Assembly: GCF_015062985.1 (NCBI RefSeq)
Contig: NZ_SUTI01000014.1
Location: 1-44,724 of the forward strand
Direction of reading: 5' to 3'
DNA length: 44,724 bases
From: Methanobrevibacter sp.
GTDB lineage: Archaea; Methanobacteriota; Methanobacteria; Methanobacteriales; Methanobacteriaceae
Under the pieces are notes generated by a model that did no database searches, was not told the DNA's origin, and saw nothing but the letters and a program-made list of their open reading frames with translations. Numbering within the stretch: position 1 is the stretch's first letter; the number at the start of each line of letters is the position of its first letter. Position numbers and translations under genes: made by a program. Shown here one piece after another: positions 1 through 7,406 of the stretch.

Positions 1-69
1 TAAAATGTCCTTTGCTCAACCGGGTCATTGTCCCATTTTGACAAATTTAATATATTTGTTATGACCAAC

Positions 70-131
70 TTTTATATGAGCATTTGATACGAAAAGTGTC
101 GGACAGAATTAAAAAAGTGTAGGATAAAATT
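70..131 (+). promoter_or_regulatory. TATA box and tandem direct repeat ahead of the DUF2070 gene
   Basis: A TATA-like stretch lies at 70-79, which predicts a transcription start near 95-100. Two imperfect 19-base direct repeats follow at 92-110 and 113-131. They begin AAAAGTGT, match at 16 of 19 positions and repeat with a period of 21 bp, about two helical turns. They sit at and just downstream of the predicted start, where a repressor would bind. What is seen is the repeat and the TATA box; the operator role is inferred. Confidence 0.45.
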
Positions 132-133
132 AC

Positions 134-1954
134 ATGTCAAGTATGAGTAGCGTTGCCGGTTTGTCAAAATATATTAAAACATTGCCTGGAACTAAATATT
201 CCATAATAGGAATGGCTTTAATCAGTTTTTTATTAGGAGCTGCTATTTTTTTAATTGATTTAACGCCCGGTATTGGATTTTTACAGGATTGCTTTTATGG
301 TGGATTATATGGATTAACCGTCTTTGGAATTACTTCAATAATGAGCGGAGCCCTAAATCAGCAAGTCATTAGCGTTCTTCATGGAATCAACTTAAAAATA
401 AAACATTCCATGTTTTTATCTGCACTTTCAATGACAATATTGGGAATTATAATAATCATGGGGGGTGTAATCTCCCAAATAATTCATAGTGACCTCTTCT
501 TAAATTCAATGCTATTCGGCTGTGTGATAATCTATGGATTCAATACATTGGTTTTCTGGGCAACATCAAAAGTAAGATTTTCAATAGCCGCAACTGCCGG
601 TTTAATCCAGCCTGCACTCATATTGGCAATGTACACACTTATAAAATTCTTATTTATAGATACAAGTTTTATCGGATCTACAATTCTTCAAATTACATTC
701 AAAGCTATAGTTGCTGCAGTAATATTCGTAATGGCGATTTATGCATTCATTAAAATCATTGCATCCCCTTTCAGTAAAAATCTGGGGATTGGAGTTTTAG
801 ACTTATTGAGTTTATTTATTGCACACATGAATGAAGGTTCAAATTCCCTTGAAGGCCTATTTGAAAACATGAGCGAGGCAATTGATACCATCGTTACATT
901 CATCAGTTTCAAGACTGAAAATGGAATAAAGGCGTTGTTCATTTCACCTTCAGTGCATCCCGGACCGTTAGGTGATCTTGGAGGTTCAAATATGCCGACT
1001 TTGCTTGCAAATAAATTTGATCATTTCACGATGGTTGCTCATGGCCCATCCACTCATGATTTCAATCCAATTGCCGTTTCTGAAATTGATAAAGTTGAAC
1101 AATCCGTAAAAAGAGGTTTGGAAAGAATAGAATATTCAACAGATGCAAGCCGTTTTGTAAGGTACAATTCCGAAAAGGCGAATATTGGTGTTCAATTCTT
1201 CAATAAGGGAATGGTTATTCTCTCAACATTTGCTCCTGAAGCTGTGGATGACATAGAATTCGGTGTGGGTCTTACAATGATGGCTCAAAGCAGAAGCAGA
1301 TGTAACGTTGAAGATTCCATAATTGTTGATTGTCACAATTCATTTTCTCCGGAAAGCGGAGAAGTGCTTCCCGGAAATTCAGAAGTATTCCAGTTAATCG
1401 ATGTTATTGATACCATAAATCCCGACCAAAGCAAATATGACATTAAAGTGGGCTGCTTTGAAGACAACATGGAAACACTTGACAAACATGATGGAGTTGG
1501 TGAAAGCGGTATTAAAACAATGATTATTGAAGTGGACAACCAAAGAACCGCATATGTTCTTTTTGATTCAAATAATATGGAAATTGGATTCAGACAGGAA
1601 ATAATTGATGCTGTAAGCGATCTGGATATTGATGAAATAGAAGTCATGACAACTGACACTCACACTGTCAATACAATTTCAAGGGGATATAATCCAATTG
1701 GAATTGTAAAAAGGCCCGAAATTATTGAATACGTTAGATTAAGTATCACAGAAGCGATTAAAGATTTAGAAAAAGTAGAAGTTGGAACTGGAACTGAAAA
1801 AATTAAAAATCTCAACACCTTCGGACCAAAAAATTCAACAGAATTGATTTCAACAATAAGCTCCGTTGTTGCTGTGAGTAAGATTATAGCTCCAGTTTTA
1901 TTAATTACTGCATTGTTAATAGTATTTATATGGTTATTCTTTGGGGGACTATAA
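134..1954 (+). CDS. DUF2070 family integral membrane protein
   Basis: 606 residues. The N-terminal 210 residues hold about six hydrophobic segments (roughly 24-44, 54-75, 95-118, 124-144, 150-175, 187-210), then a large soluble domain of about 350 residues, then one C-terminal membrane segment (about 578-603). The soluble domain has conserved-looking His-rich motifs: HPGPLGD at 275, HGPSTHDF at 303, a DCHN motif near 400 and TTDTHT near 508, which together look like a metal-binding active site. This architecture matches the archaeal DUF2070 family, whose function is not established. The ATG at 134 has a weak AGGA 10 bases upstream. The 3' end overlaps the convergent EMC6-like gene by 6 bp. 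The family assignment is fairly sure; an enzymatic role is inference. Confidence 0.8.
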   Translation: MSSMSSVAGLSKYIKTLPGTKYSIIGMALISFLLGAAIFLIDLTPGIGFLQDCFYGGLYGLTVFGITSIMSGALNQQVISVLHGINLKIKHSMFLSALSMTILGIIIIMGGVISQIIHSDLFLNSMLFGCVIIYGFNTLVFWATSKVRFSIAATAGLIQPALILAMYTLIKFLFIDTSFIGSTILQITFKAIVAAVIFVMAIYAFIKIIASPFSKNLGIGVLDLLSLFIAHMNEGSNSLEGLFENMSEAIDTIVTFISFKTENGIKALFISPSVHPGPLGDLGGSNMPTLLANKFDHFTMVAHGPSTHDFNPIAVSEIDKVEQSVKRGLERIEYSTDASRFVRYNSEKANIGVQFFNKGMVILSTFAPEAVDDIEFGVGLTMMAQSRSRCNVEDSIIVDCHNSFSPESGEVLPGNSEVFQLIDVIDTINPDQSKYDIKVGCFEDNMETLDKHDGVGESGIKTMIIEVDNQRTAYVLFDSNNMEIGFRQEIIDAVSDLDIDEIEVMTTDTHTVNTISRGYNPIGIVKRPEIIEYVRLSITEAIKDLEKVEVGTGTEKIKNLNTFGPKNSTELISTISSVVAVSKIIAPVLLITALLIVFIWLFFGGL

Positions 1955-2221
1955 ATACATTACAAATAATGTATATGCAATAACCCATGTAAAGAAGAAT
2001 GGTGAAATTCCATCCCATAACCATTGGGAAAATCCAGAAATTTCATCACCAGCCATCTTTTGAGCGATTTGACCGATGAAATATAAGATAATTACTGCAA
2101 TAAAGAATGCGAATATATCATTTTTAAATCCAAACCACCCTTTGGTTAAACCAGTTGATAAAAAAGCAGCGACAAGTGCTGCAACAATATGAATACTTGT
2201 AACTTTAATAGTTGTGTCCAT
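1949..2221 (-). CDS. small three-helix membrane protein, EMC6-like
   Basis: 90 residues, mostly hydrophobic, with membrane segments at about 8-24, 33-50 and 70-89, a GWFGFKND motif between the first two and a QWLWDG motif before the last. The size and topology match the archaeal EMC6-like family seen in Methanobacteria; EMC6 is a core subunit of the eukaryotic membrane-protein insertase complex, so a role in membrane-protein biogenesis is plausible but not shown. A GGAGG site lies 6 bases before the ATG at 2221. The gene converges on the DUF2070 gene, and the stop codons overlap. Confidence 0.65.
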   Translation of the reverse strand: MDTTIKVTSIHIVAALVAAFLSTGLTKGWFGFKNDIFAFFIAVIILYFIGQIAQKMAGDEISGFSQWLWDGISPFFFTWVIAYTLFVMYL

Positions 2222-2304
2222 TGATATCCTCCATAAAATTAAATATATTAATATAATTTTAGTTAGTTATAATATATTAAGGTATTGAAAAAAGGTGTTT
2301 GATA

Positions 2305-4311
2305 ATGAAATCCATGTCTAATGTAGACATTTATGCAATAAGTGATGAATTAAATAGATTGTTAAGTGGCGCTAGAGTTGATAAATCATTCCAACCTACA
2401 AAGGATATTGTAGTTATGAGATTCCATGTTCCGGGAACCGGCAGAATAGATTTGGTAATGCAATGCGGATCCAGAATACATACAAGCCAATATCCACTTG
2501 AAAATCCTATCACTCCCCCTACTTTTCCGATGCTGCTGAGAAAAAGGATTAAGGGAGCTCACGTGGAAAGTATCAAGCAGCATAACTTTGACAGGGTTGT
2601 CGAGATTAAAGTTAAAAAAGACAAATATTACACCATAATAGTCGAATTATTTGACAAGGGAAACATAATCTTATTAGATGATGAGAATAACATCATTTTA
2701 CCTTTAAAAAGAAAAAGAATGTCCGATAGAGACATAAGCTCTAAAAAAGAATATGCATTTCCTGAAGAAAGAGGAATTAATCCAATTAACGTTACTGAAG
2801 AGGAACTTAAAAGCTTATTTAATGAAACAGACAGCGATATAGTAAGAACTCTTGCAATGAATGGTCTTGGAAGTTTATATGCCGAAGAAATCATTTTCAG
2901 AACAAATGAAAAGATTGATTTGGATAAGAACACCCCAACTTCCCAACTAAGCGATGACCAGATATCCGGAATTTACAGCAGCCTCAAGGAACTGTTTAAT
3001 GACCTGAAAGAAGGCAACGTCAAACCTCAAATTGTGAAAAATTCTTCCAAAGAGGACGTTGTGGCGCTTGATTTGATAAGTTATGCTGATTTCGAAAAGA
3101 CATATTACGAAAACTTTAATGAAGCATGCGATGAGTTCTACTCCAAGAAAGTTAATACAAACATAAAAGATATAAAAGAGGCTGCCTGGAATAAGAAAGT
3201 AAATAAATTTGAAAAAAGATTGCGTTTACAACAAGAAACCCTCGATAATTTTGCAAAAACAATTGAAGATGGGCAACATAAAGGAGAAGTAATCTATTCT
3301 AATTACACTACCATAGAAAACATAGTTAATGTTGTAAACACAGCAAGAGGAAAGGACTATTCTTTTAAGGAAATTGGAAAAATATTGAAAGACGCGAAAA
3401 AGGAAGGTATGGAAGAAGCCCAAATTTTTGAATCCATTGATAAAATGGGCGTTTTAACTTTAAACATAGATTCCACCACATTGGTTATCGATCCTAAATT
3501 AACAATACCTGAAAATGCTGAAGTCTATTATGAAAAAGCTAAAAAGGCTAAAAGAAAAACAAAAGGCGCATTGATTGCAATAGAAAATACCAAAAAACAA
3601 CTCGAAGACATCAAAGCCAAAAAGGATGTTGCCATGGAACGCGTTTCAATACCTAAAAAACGTGAAAAGAAGAGTCTCAAATGGTATGAAAAATTGAGAT
3701 GGTTCATAACATCAGACAACGTTTTGGTTGTTGGAGGCCGAGATGCAAACAGTAACGAAAACATTGTGAAAAAATATTTAGAGCCAAATGATATTTATTT
3801 ACATGCAGATATACATGGTGCAAGTTCTACTGCAGTAAAATTAAATGGCCAAAAATTAAATGACAATATCCTAAAAGAATCCGGGGAGTTTGCAGCTTCA
3901 TTTTCATCTGCTTGGTCAATGGGTTTCACATCCCAAGACGTATTTTGGGTTCATCCCGACCAGGTTTCCAAAACACCTGAAGCAGGGGAATTTTTAGCCA
4001 AAGGATCATTCGTTATAAGAGGGCATCGTAACTTCATAAGGGGTGCTCGCGTAAAATTGGCTATTGGAATTGTTGATTATGAAGGAAAAAGAATAATGAT
4101 TGGTCCAATTGATGCTCTTGAAGCACACTGCGATAATTTTGTCGTATTGAAACCTGGTTTTACAAAAAAAGAAGCGATAGCCAAAAAAATATTAAATAAA
4201 ATAAATGAAGATGATCTATTAACTCTTGATGACATTATAAGGGTATTGCCGTCTGGGAAATGCGACATCGATGAAGAATATCATCAAAGAAAAAAATATG
4301 AAAAAAATTAA
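2305..4311 (+). CDS. rqcH: RqcH/NFACT family ribosome quality-control protein (Rqc2/NEMF homologue)
   Basis: 668 residues from the ATG at 2305. That start is preferred over the in-frame TTG at 2299 because AAAGGTG at 2291-2297 lies 7 bases before it. Order of parts: NFACT-N domain (about 1-240) with the DR dipeptide at D96-R97 that is important in this family; helix-hairpin-helix and coiled-coil middle (about 250-460); NFACT-R/DUF814 domain (about 465-590) with the DVFWVHPDQVSKTPEAGEF signature. Family members bind the 60S/50S subunit with a stalled peptidyl-tRNA and, in bacteria and eukaryotes, add C-terminal Ala or Ala/Thr tails. The length is normal and the last 4 bp overlap the convergent UPF0173 gene. 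Confidence 0.9.
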   Translation: MKSMSNVDIYAISDELNRLLSGARVDKSFQPTKDIVVMRFHVPGTGRIDLVMQCGSRIHTSQYPLENPITPPTFPMLLRKRIKGAHVESIKQHNFDRVVEIKVKKDKYYTIIVELFDKGNIILLDDENNIILPLKRKRMSDRDISSKKEYAFPEERGINPINVTEEELKSLFNETDSDIVRTLAMNGLGSLYAEEIIFRTNEKIDLDKNTPTSQLSDDQISGIYSSLKELFNDLKEGNVKPQIVKNSSKEDVVALDLISYADFEKTYYENFNEACDEFYSKKVNTNIKDIKEAAWNKKVNKFEKRLRLQQETLDNFAKTIEDGQHKGEVIYSNYTTIENIVNVVNTARGKDYSFKEIGKILKDAKKEGMEEAQIFESIDKMGVLTLNIDSTTLVIDPKLTIPENAEVYYEKAKKAKRKTKGALIAIENTKKQLEDIKAKKDVAMERVSIPKKREKKSLKWYEKLRWFITSDNVLVVGGRDANSNENIVKKYLEPNDIYLHADIHGASSTAVKLNGQKLNDNILKESGEFAASFSSAWSMGFTSQDVFWVHPDQVSKTPEAGEFLAKGSFVIRGHRNFIRGARVKLAIGIVDYEGKRIMIGPIDALEAHCDNFVVLKPGFTKKEAIAKKILNKINEDDLLTLDDIIRVLPSGKCDIDEEYHQRKKYEKN

Positions 4312-5027
4312 TCCTGATAATTTTCAGGATTATATTCAAAATACTCGTCAGGATTCATCACTACAACATCAATGTTCGGATTAAACTGACTGACAAAATT
4401 GGCGAAAATTGCAGGATCCTGTTCAATAGGTGGAAATGTATTGTAATGCATAGGTATGACTACTTTTGGATTTAACCACATTGAAGCCAACGCTGCCTCA
4501 AAAGGACCCATAGTAAACTTATCACCGATAGGAACCATTGCCACATCAGGCTTGTAGATTGAACCTATAATATCTTTCATGTCCCCAAATAATCCCGTAT
4601 CTCCTGCATGGAATATTTTTGTTCCGTCTTCAAAAGTAATTAGGAAACTTGCTGCAATTCCACCAGGAACTATTTCTTCCACCATATCAATGTCAGAAGA
4701 ATGTTTCGCCTCAAGCATAGTGAATTTAATATTTCTAAAAATAAAAGACCCTCCAATATTAACACTAATGTTCCTAATTCCCTGTTTAGCTAAGAAGAGT
4801 GAAATCTCATGGATACATGCTATAGGAGCATTAGTACTATTTGAAATTTCCAATGCATCCCCAAAATGGTCTGAATGACCATGGGTGAGCAAAATAATGT
4901 CAGGATTTAATTCTTCAACAGGAACCTGACATGCAGGGTTATTGCTGATAAAAGGGTCAATTAATATTTTAACATCATCATCACTGATAATTTCAAATGC
5001 AGAATGACCAAGCCATCTTATTTCCAT
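4308..5027 (-). CDS. UPF0173 family metallo-beta-lactamase-fold hydrolase
   Basis: 239 residues. The metal-binding HxHxDH motif is intact (H49, H51, D53, H54 in LTHGHSDHFGD), followed by EAKHSSD near 106, an AGDTGLFGD motif near 143, VPIGDKFTMG near 167 and a late His in PMHYNTFP. This pattern is that of the UPF0173 metal-dependent hydrolases. The substrate is unknown. The start codon directly abuts the stop of the upstream gene (TAA then ATG) and its GGAGGAG ribosome site lies inside that upstream gene, so translation is probably coupled. Confidence 0.85.
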   Translation of the reverse strand: MEIRWLGHSAFEIISDDDVKILIDPFISNNPACQVPVEELNPDIILLTHGHSDHFGDALEISNSTNAPIACIHEISLFLAKQGIRNISVNIGGSFIFRNIKFTMLEAKHSSDIDMVEEIVPGGIAASFLITFEDGTKIFHAGDTGLFGDMKDIIGSIYKPDVAMVPIGDKFTMGPFEAALASMWLNPKVVIPMHYNTFPPIEQDPAIFANFVSQFNPNIDVVVMNPDEYFEYNPENYQD

Positions 5028-6197
5028 TTAAGCAACTCCTCCGGAAACACCCATGAGAATATTATCATCTAAATTAGATGCGATATTCCATGTTCTTTCA
5101 AAGTCAGCTCTGATATTTGAAATAGAGGTCCTGTCATTATATACTGCACCGTATTCCAAATCGTTTTCACCTTCTGAAATAATCATGGCATGTGTATCAT
5201 CAGTGATTAAATTAACAGTATGAACTTTAGGAACTGTTTTAATGTGAACTCCTTGCCTTAAAAGAGAAGAGACTAAAAACATGTAAGACATATCAGAAAC
5301 ATCAAATTCATCAATGATTACTCTAGAATAAATTGTAGGAACTTGAGATAAGAATTTATCTGATAAAGTACTCAATGAAGGAATTTCAAGCATAATCTCT
5401 TTATTAACACCTGTTGCCAATTGATCAAAAGCTTCTTGAGAAGAAATTAAATTGCCATCAGCAATTACATAACTTCTAAGTGATTTTGGAACGGGTAAAC
5501 TTTCGGGATTATTGATATCAATCCTGATATCTCTGTTTTCAGCAACATCTGGAGTTACTTCATTGTGAACAGGAATGATTTCTTCAACAACATTTGTATC
5601 ATCTTGTAAAGCACGTTGAATATCATCGGTTTTGTCATTTTCAATAACAAAAGGAGGGATTTCCTCAACAATATACTCTGTTCTACGTTTTTTAGGGGAC
5701 CTAGTAACTTTTAATGGTTTACCATAATTAGGGGTGAAAGTTAACTGTTTATCAAAATCGAAATCACTTTCTTCCCTTCGAACAACATTTAAAACTGCTT
5801 TAGGGTTATCTTCATATGATTCCCTGTAATAATCATCGGAATCGACACCACCTAAATCTTCAAGTACTAAGTCTTCATATTCCAAATCATCTTTATAATC
5901 ATTAAAATCCCTACGGACTTTTAAAGGACCTTTTGAAGTATTCTCTTTCCTTTCAAAACCTTTAAATGATGGCGCATTAATTTCACCAGACTCTAAAATC
6001 TCTTTAAGTAAACTAGTAGTCTTATCTGCATTAGAATCGACGAAATAACTAACAATTAGAATAACACCAACAATTGAAATGATTAAACCGACTATTAAAA
6101 GAAGATCCAATAAGTTATAAACACTTGTCTCATATGCAATGAGAACACCTACTACAAATAAAATAAAACCTGAAACTAATTTTATTGTATTTCCCAC
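5028..6197 (-). CDS. two-helix membrane protein with disordered linker and a PLD-like C-terminal domain
   Basis: 389 residues starting at a GTG (6197) with GAGGGTGA just upstream. Two membrane helices (about 5-27 and 31-52) are followed by an acidic, low-complexity linker (about 60-235) and a folded domain (about 240-389). The end of that domain has HIKTVPKVHTVNLITDDTH and a GAVYND segment. The arrangement resembles the truncated phospholipase-D-like effector domain of archaeal TrmB/FilR1-type regulators, although no HTH is present. I do not recognise a named family. It is followed without a gap by the UPF0173 gene, so the two probably form an operon, and it is divergent from the pilin genes. 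Confidence 0.6.
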   Translation of the reverse strand: MGNTIKLVSGFILFVVGVLIAYETSVYNLLDLLLIVGLIISIVGVILIVSYFVDSNADKTTSLLKEILESGEINAPSFKGFERKENTSKGPLKVRRDFNDYKDDLEYEDLVLEDLGGVDSDDYYRESYEDNPKAVLNVVRREESDFDFDKQLTFTPNYGKPLKVTRSPKKRRTEYIVEEIPPFVIENDKTDDIQRALQDDTNVVEEIIPVHNEVTPDVAENRDIRIDINNPESLPVPKSLRSYVIADGNLISSQEAFDQLATGVNKEIMLEIPSLSTLSDKFLSQVPTIYSRVIIDEFDVSDMSYMFLVSSLLRQGVHIKTVPKVHTVNLITDDTHAMIISEGENDLEYGAVYNDRTSISNIRADFERTWNIASNLDDNILMGVSGGVA

Positions 6198-6379
6198 GAT
6201 TTCACCCTCATAAATTTATAATCACTCTTATTTAACTACTATATATTATTTAACTTACTATTTATAAACTTAATGGAAAAAAACACGATATTTAGTAGAA
6301 AAAAAATTACAGTAATACTTTTTTATAGAATAGTAATATTAATATATCAAAAAATCTAGAAGTATAATTGGTGAAAATC

Positions 6380-6586
6380 ATGAAAGATATTAAAAAGATT
6401 ATCAACGAAAATTCAGGTCAGGGCGCCGCTGAATACATTTTACTATTTGGCGGAGTATTAGTTATAGCATTGCTAGCATTGACCATCTACAGATCATATA
6501 TGGAAACAAGCGATGTTAGTTTAAAAGCAAAGGACGACATCATAGATGTCAGAAACACCATACTCGACAACAGGACCCATGTTTAG
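6380..6586 (+). CDS. small class III signal peptide (type IV pilin-like) protein
   Basis: 68 residues from the ATG at 6380, which has GGTG 6 bases upstream; earlier in-frame TTG and GTG codons have no such site. The N terminus is lysine-rich, then SGQGAAEYILLF leads into one hydrophobic segment of about 20 residues. That is the archaeal class III signal (cleavage between G and Q, Glu at +5 of the mature protein) recognised by EppA-type prepilin peptidases. The mature protein would be about 55 residues and could be a minor pilin or surface-filament subunit. A second copy of the same design starts one base after the stop codon. Confidence 0.75.
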   Translation: MKDIKKIINENSGQGAAEYILLFGGVLVIALLALTIYRSYMETSDVSLKAKDDIIDVRNTILDNRTHV

Positions 6587-6587
6587 A

Positions 6588-6761
6588 ATGAAACTTGACA
6601 ATAAAGGACAGGGAAGCGCTGAGCTAATCCTCATTGTTGGAGGAATAATTGTTGTAGTGCTTCTTGTAGGAAGTTATATCTCAGATATAACTGAAAAAAC
6701 ACAAAAAAATATTCAAAACCTATTAAAAATGGAAAAGGAACATCTTATAAACAAAATATGA
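6588..6761 (+). CDS. second small class III signal peptide pilin-like protein
   Basis: 57 residues from the ATG at 6588; an in-frame ATG at 6579 would add three residues and overlap the upstream gene. The signal reads NKGQGSAELILIVGG, again with G/Q cleavage and Glu at +5, followed by a hydrophobic helix and a charged tail. It is separated by a single base from the preceding pilin-like gene, so the pair is certainly one transcription unit and probably translationally coupled. The ribosome site is weak, which fits coupling. The partner filament components are not in this window. Confidence 0.7.
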   Translation: MKLDNKGQGSAELILIVGGIIVVVLLVGSYISDITEKTQKNIQNLLKMEKEHLINKI

Positions 6762-6815
6762 AAATAGGGGGCCAAAACTCTCTATTTTCCAATTGATGAA
6801 TAAAAAAAAAAGTTT

Positions 6816-7283
6816 CTATTTTTCAAGATTTAATGACATTCCCCTTTGATTGATTTCACCACGCCTAATTCGTGTTGAAGATATTGGAGTACCATCATAT
6901 GCCAATACAAAACTAACGACAACAATATCTAAAGGATCCATACCCTTAGAAACCCTAATCTTGTTTATCTCGATTGCAGTGGGCTCAGTCTCTTCACTAA
7001 CGACAATAGCTTCAAAATCACTGTCATAAATAGTAGTCCCATAAGGGTCGTTTAACGGAATGACTTCAAAATCTGATTTGTCGGCGAAAAAAGACTTTAA
7101 ATTATCCATTCTTTCTTGACAGGAATCAATATCGCCTTTTAAACCTCCAAATTCATCAGAAGTTACGCCTATTTCTATTTTATTGCCGATATTAAAAGCA
7201 GTTTCCAGCAATTTCTTATGCCCATCATGAAACTTATCAAAAGTTCCTCCAACAGCAACCTTATCATATTTCTTAGAATTCAT
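6816..7283 (-). CDS. coaD: phosphopantetheine adenylyltransferase, archaeal type
   Basis: 155 residues. The nucleotidyltransferase signature VGGTFDKFHDGHKKLL (residues 11-26, with the GTFD and HxGH-like HDGH) and the late SSTRIRRGEIN motif (ISSTRIR type) are both intact. Archaeal PPAT converts 4'-phosphopantetheine and ATP to dephospho-CoA in coenzyme A synthesis. The length is normal for the archaeal form, which is distinct from bacterial CoaD. It is transcribed alone, converging on the pilin-like pair. Confidence 0.9.
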   Translation of the reverse strand: MNSKKYDKVAVGGTFDKFHDGHKKLLETAFNIGNKIEIGVTSDEFGGLKGDIDSCQERMDNLKSFFADKSDFEVIPLNDPYGTTIYDSDFEAIVVSEETEPTAIEINKIRVSKGMDPLDIVVVSFVLAYDGTPISSTRIRRGEINQRGMSLNLEK

Positions 7284-7406
7284 AATATTGTCCTAATAAT
7301 TTCTAATAAATGATTTATCAAAACTATTATAAATGATTAGCTATGAAAAAAAGAGAAAATATAAATAATTAATTAAAATTTAAAAAAAAAATAAAGAAAA
7401 AATTAA

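Noticed and set aside
2299..2304. TTG start for the RqcH gene
   Set aside because: The ATG at 2305 has the better spacing from AAAGGTG.
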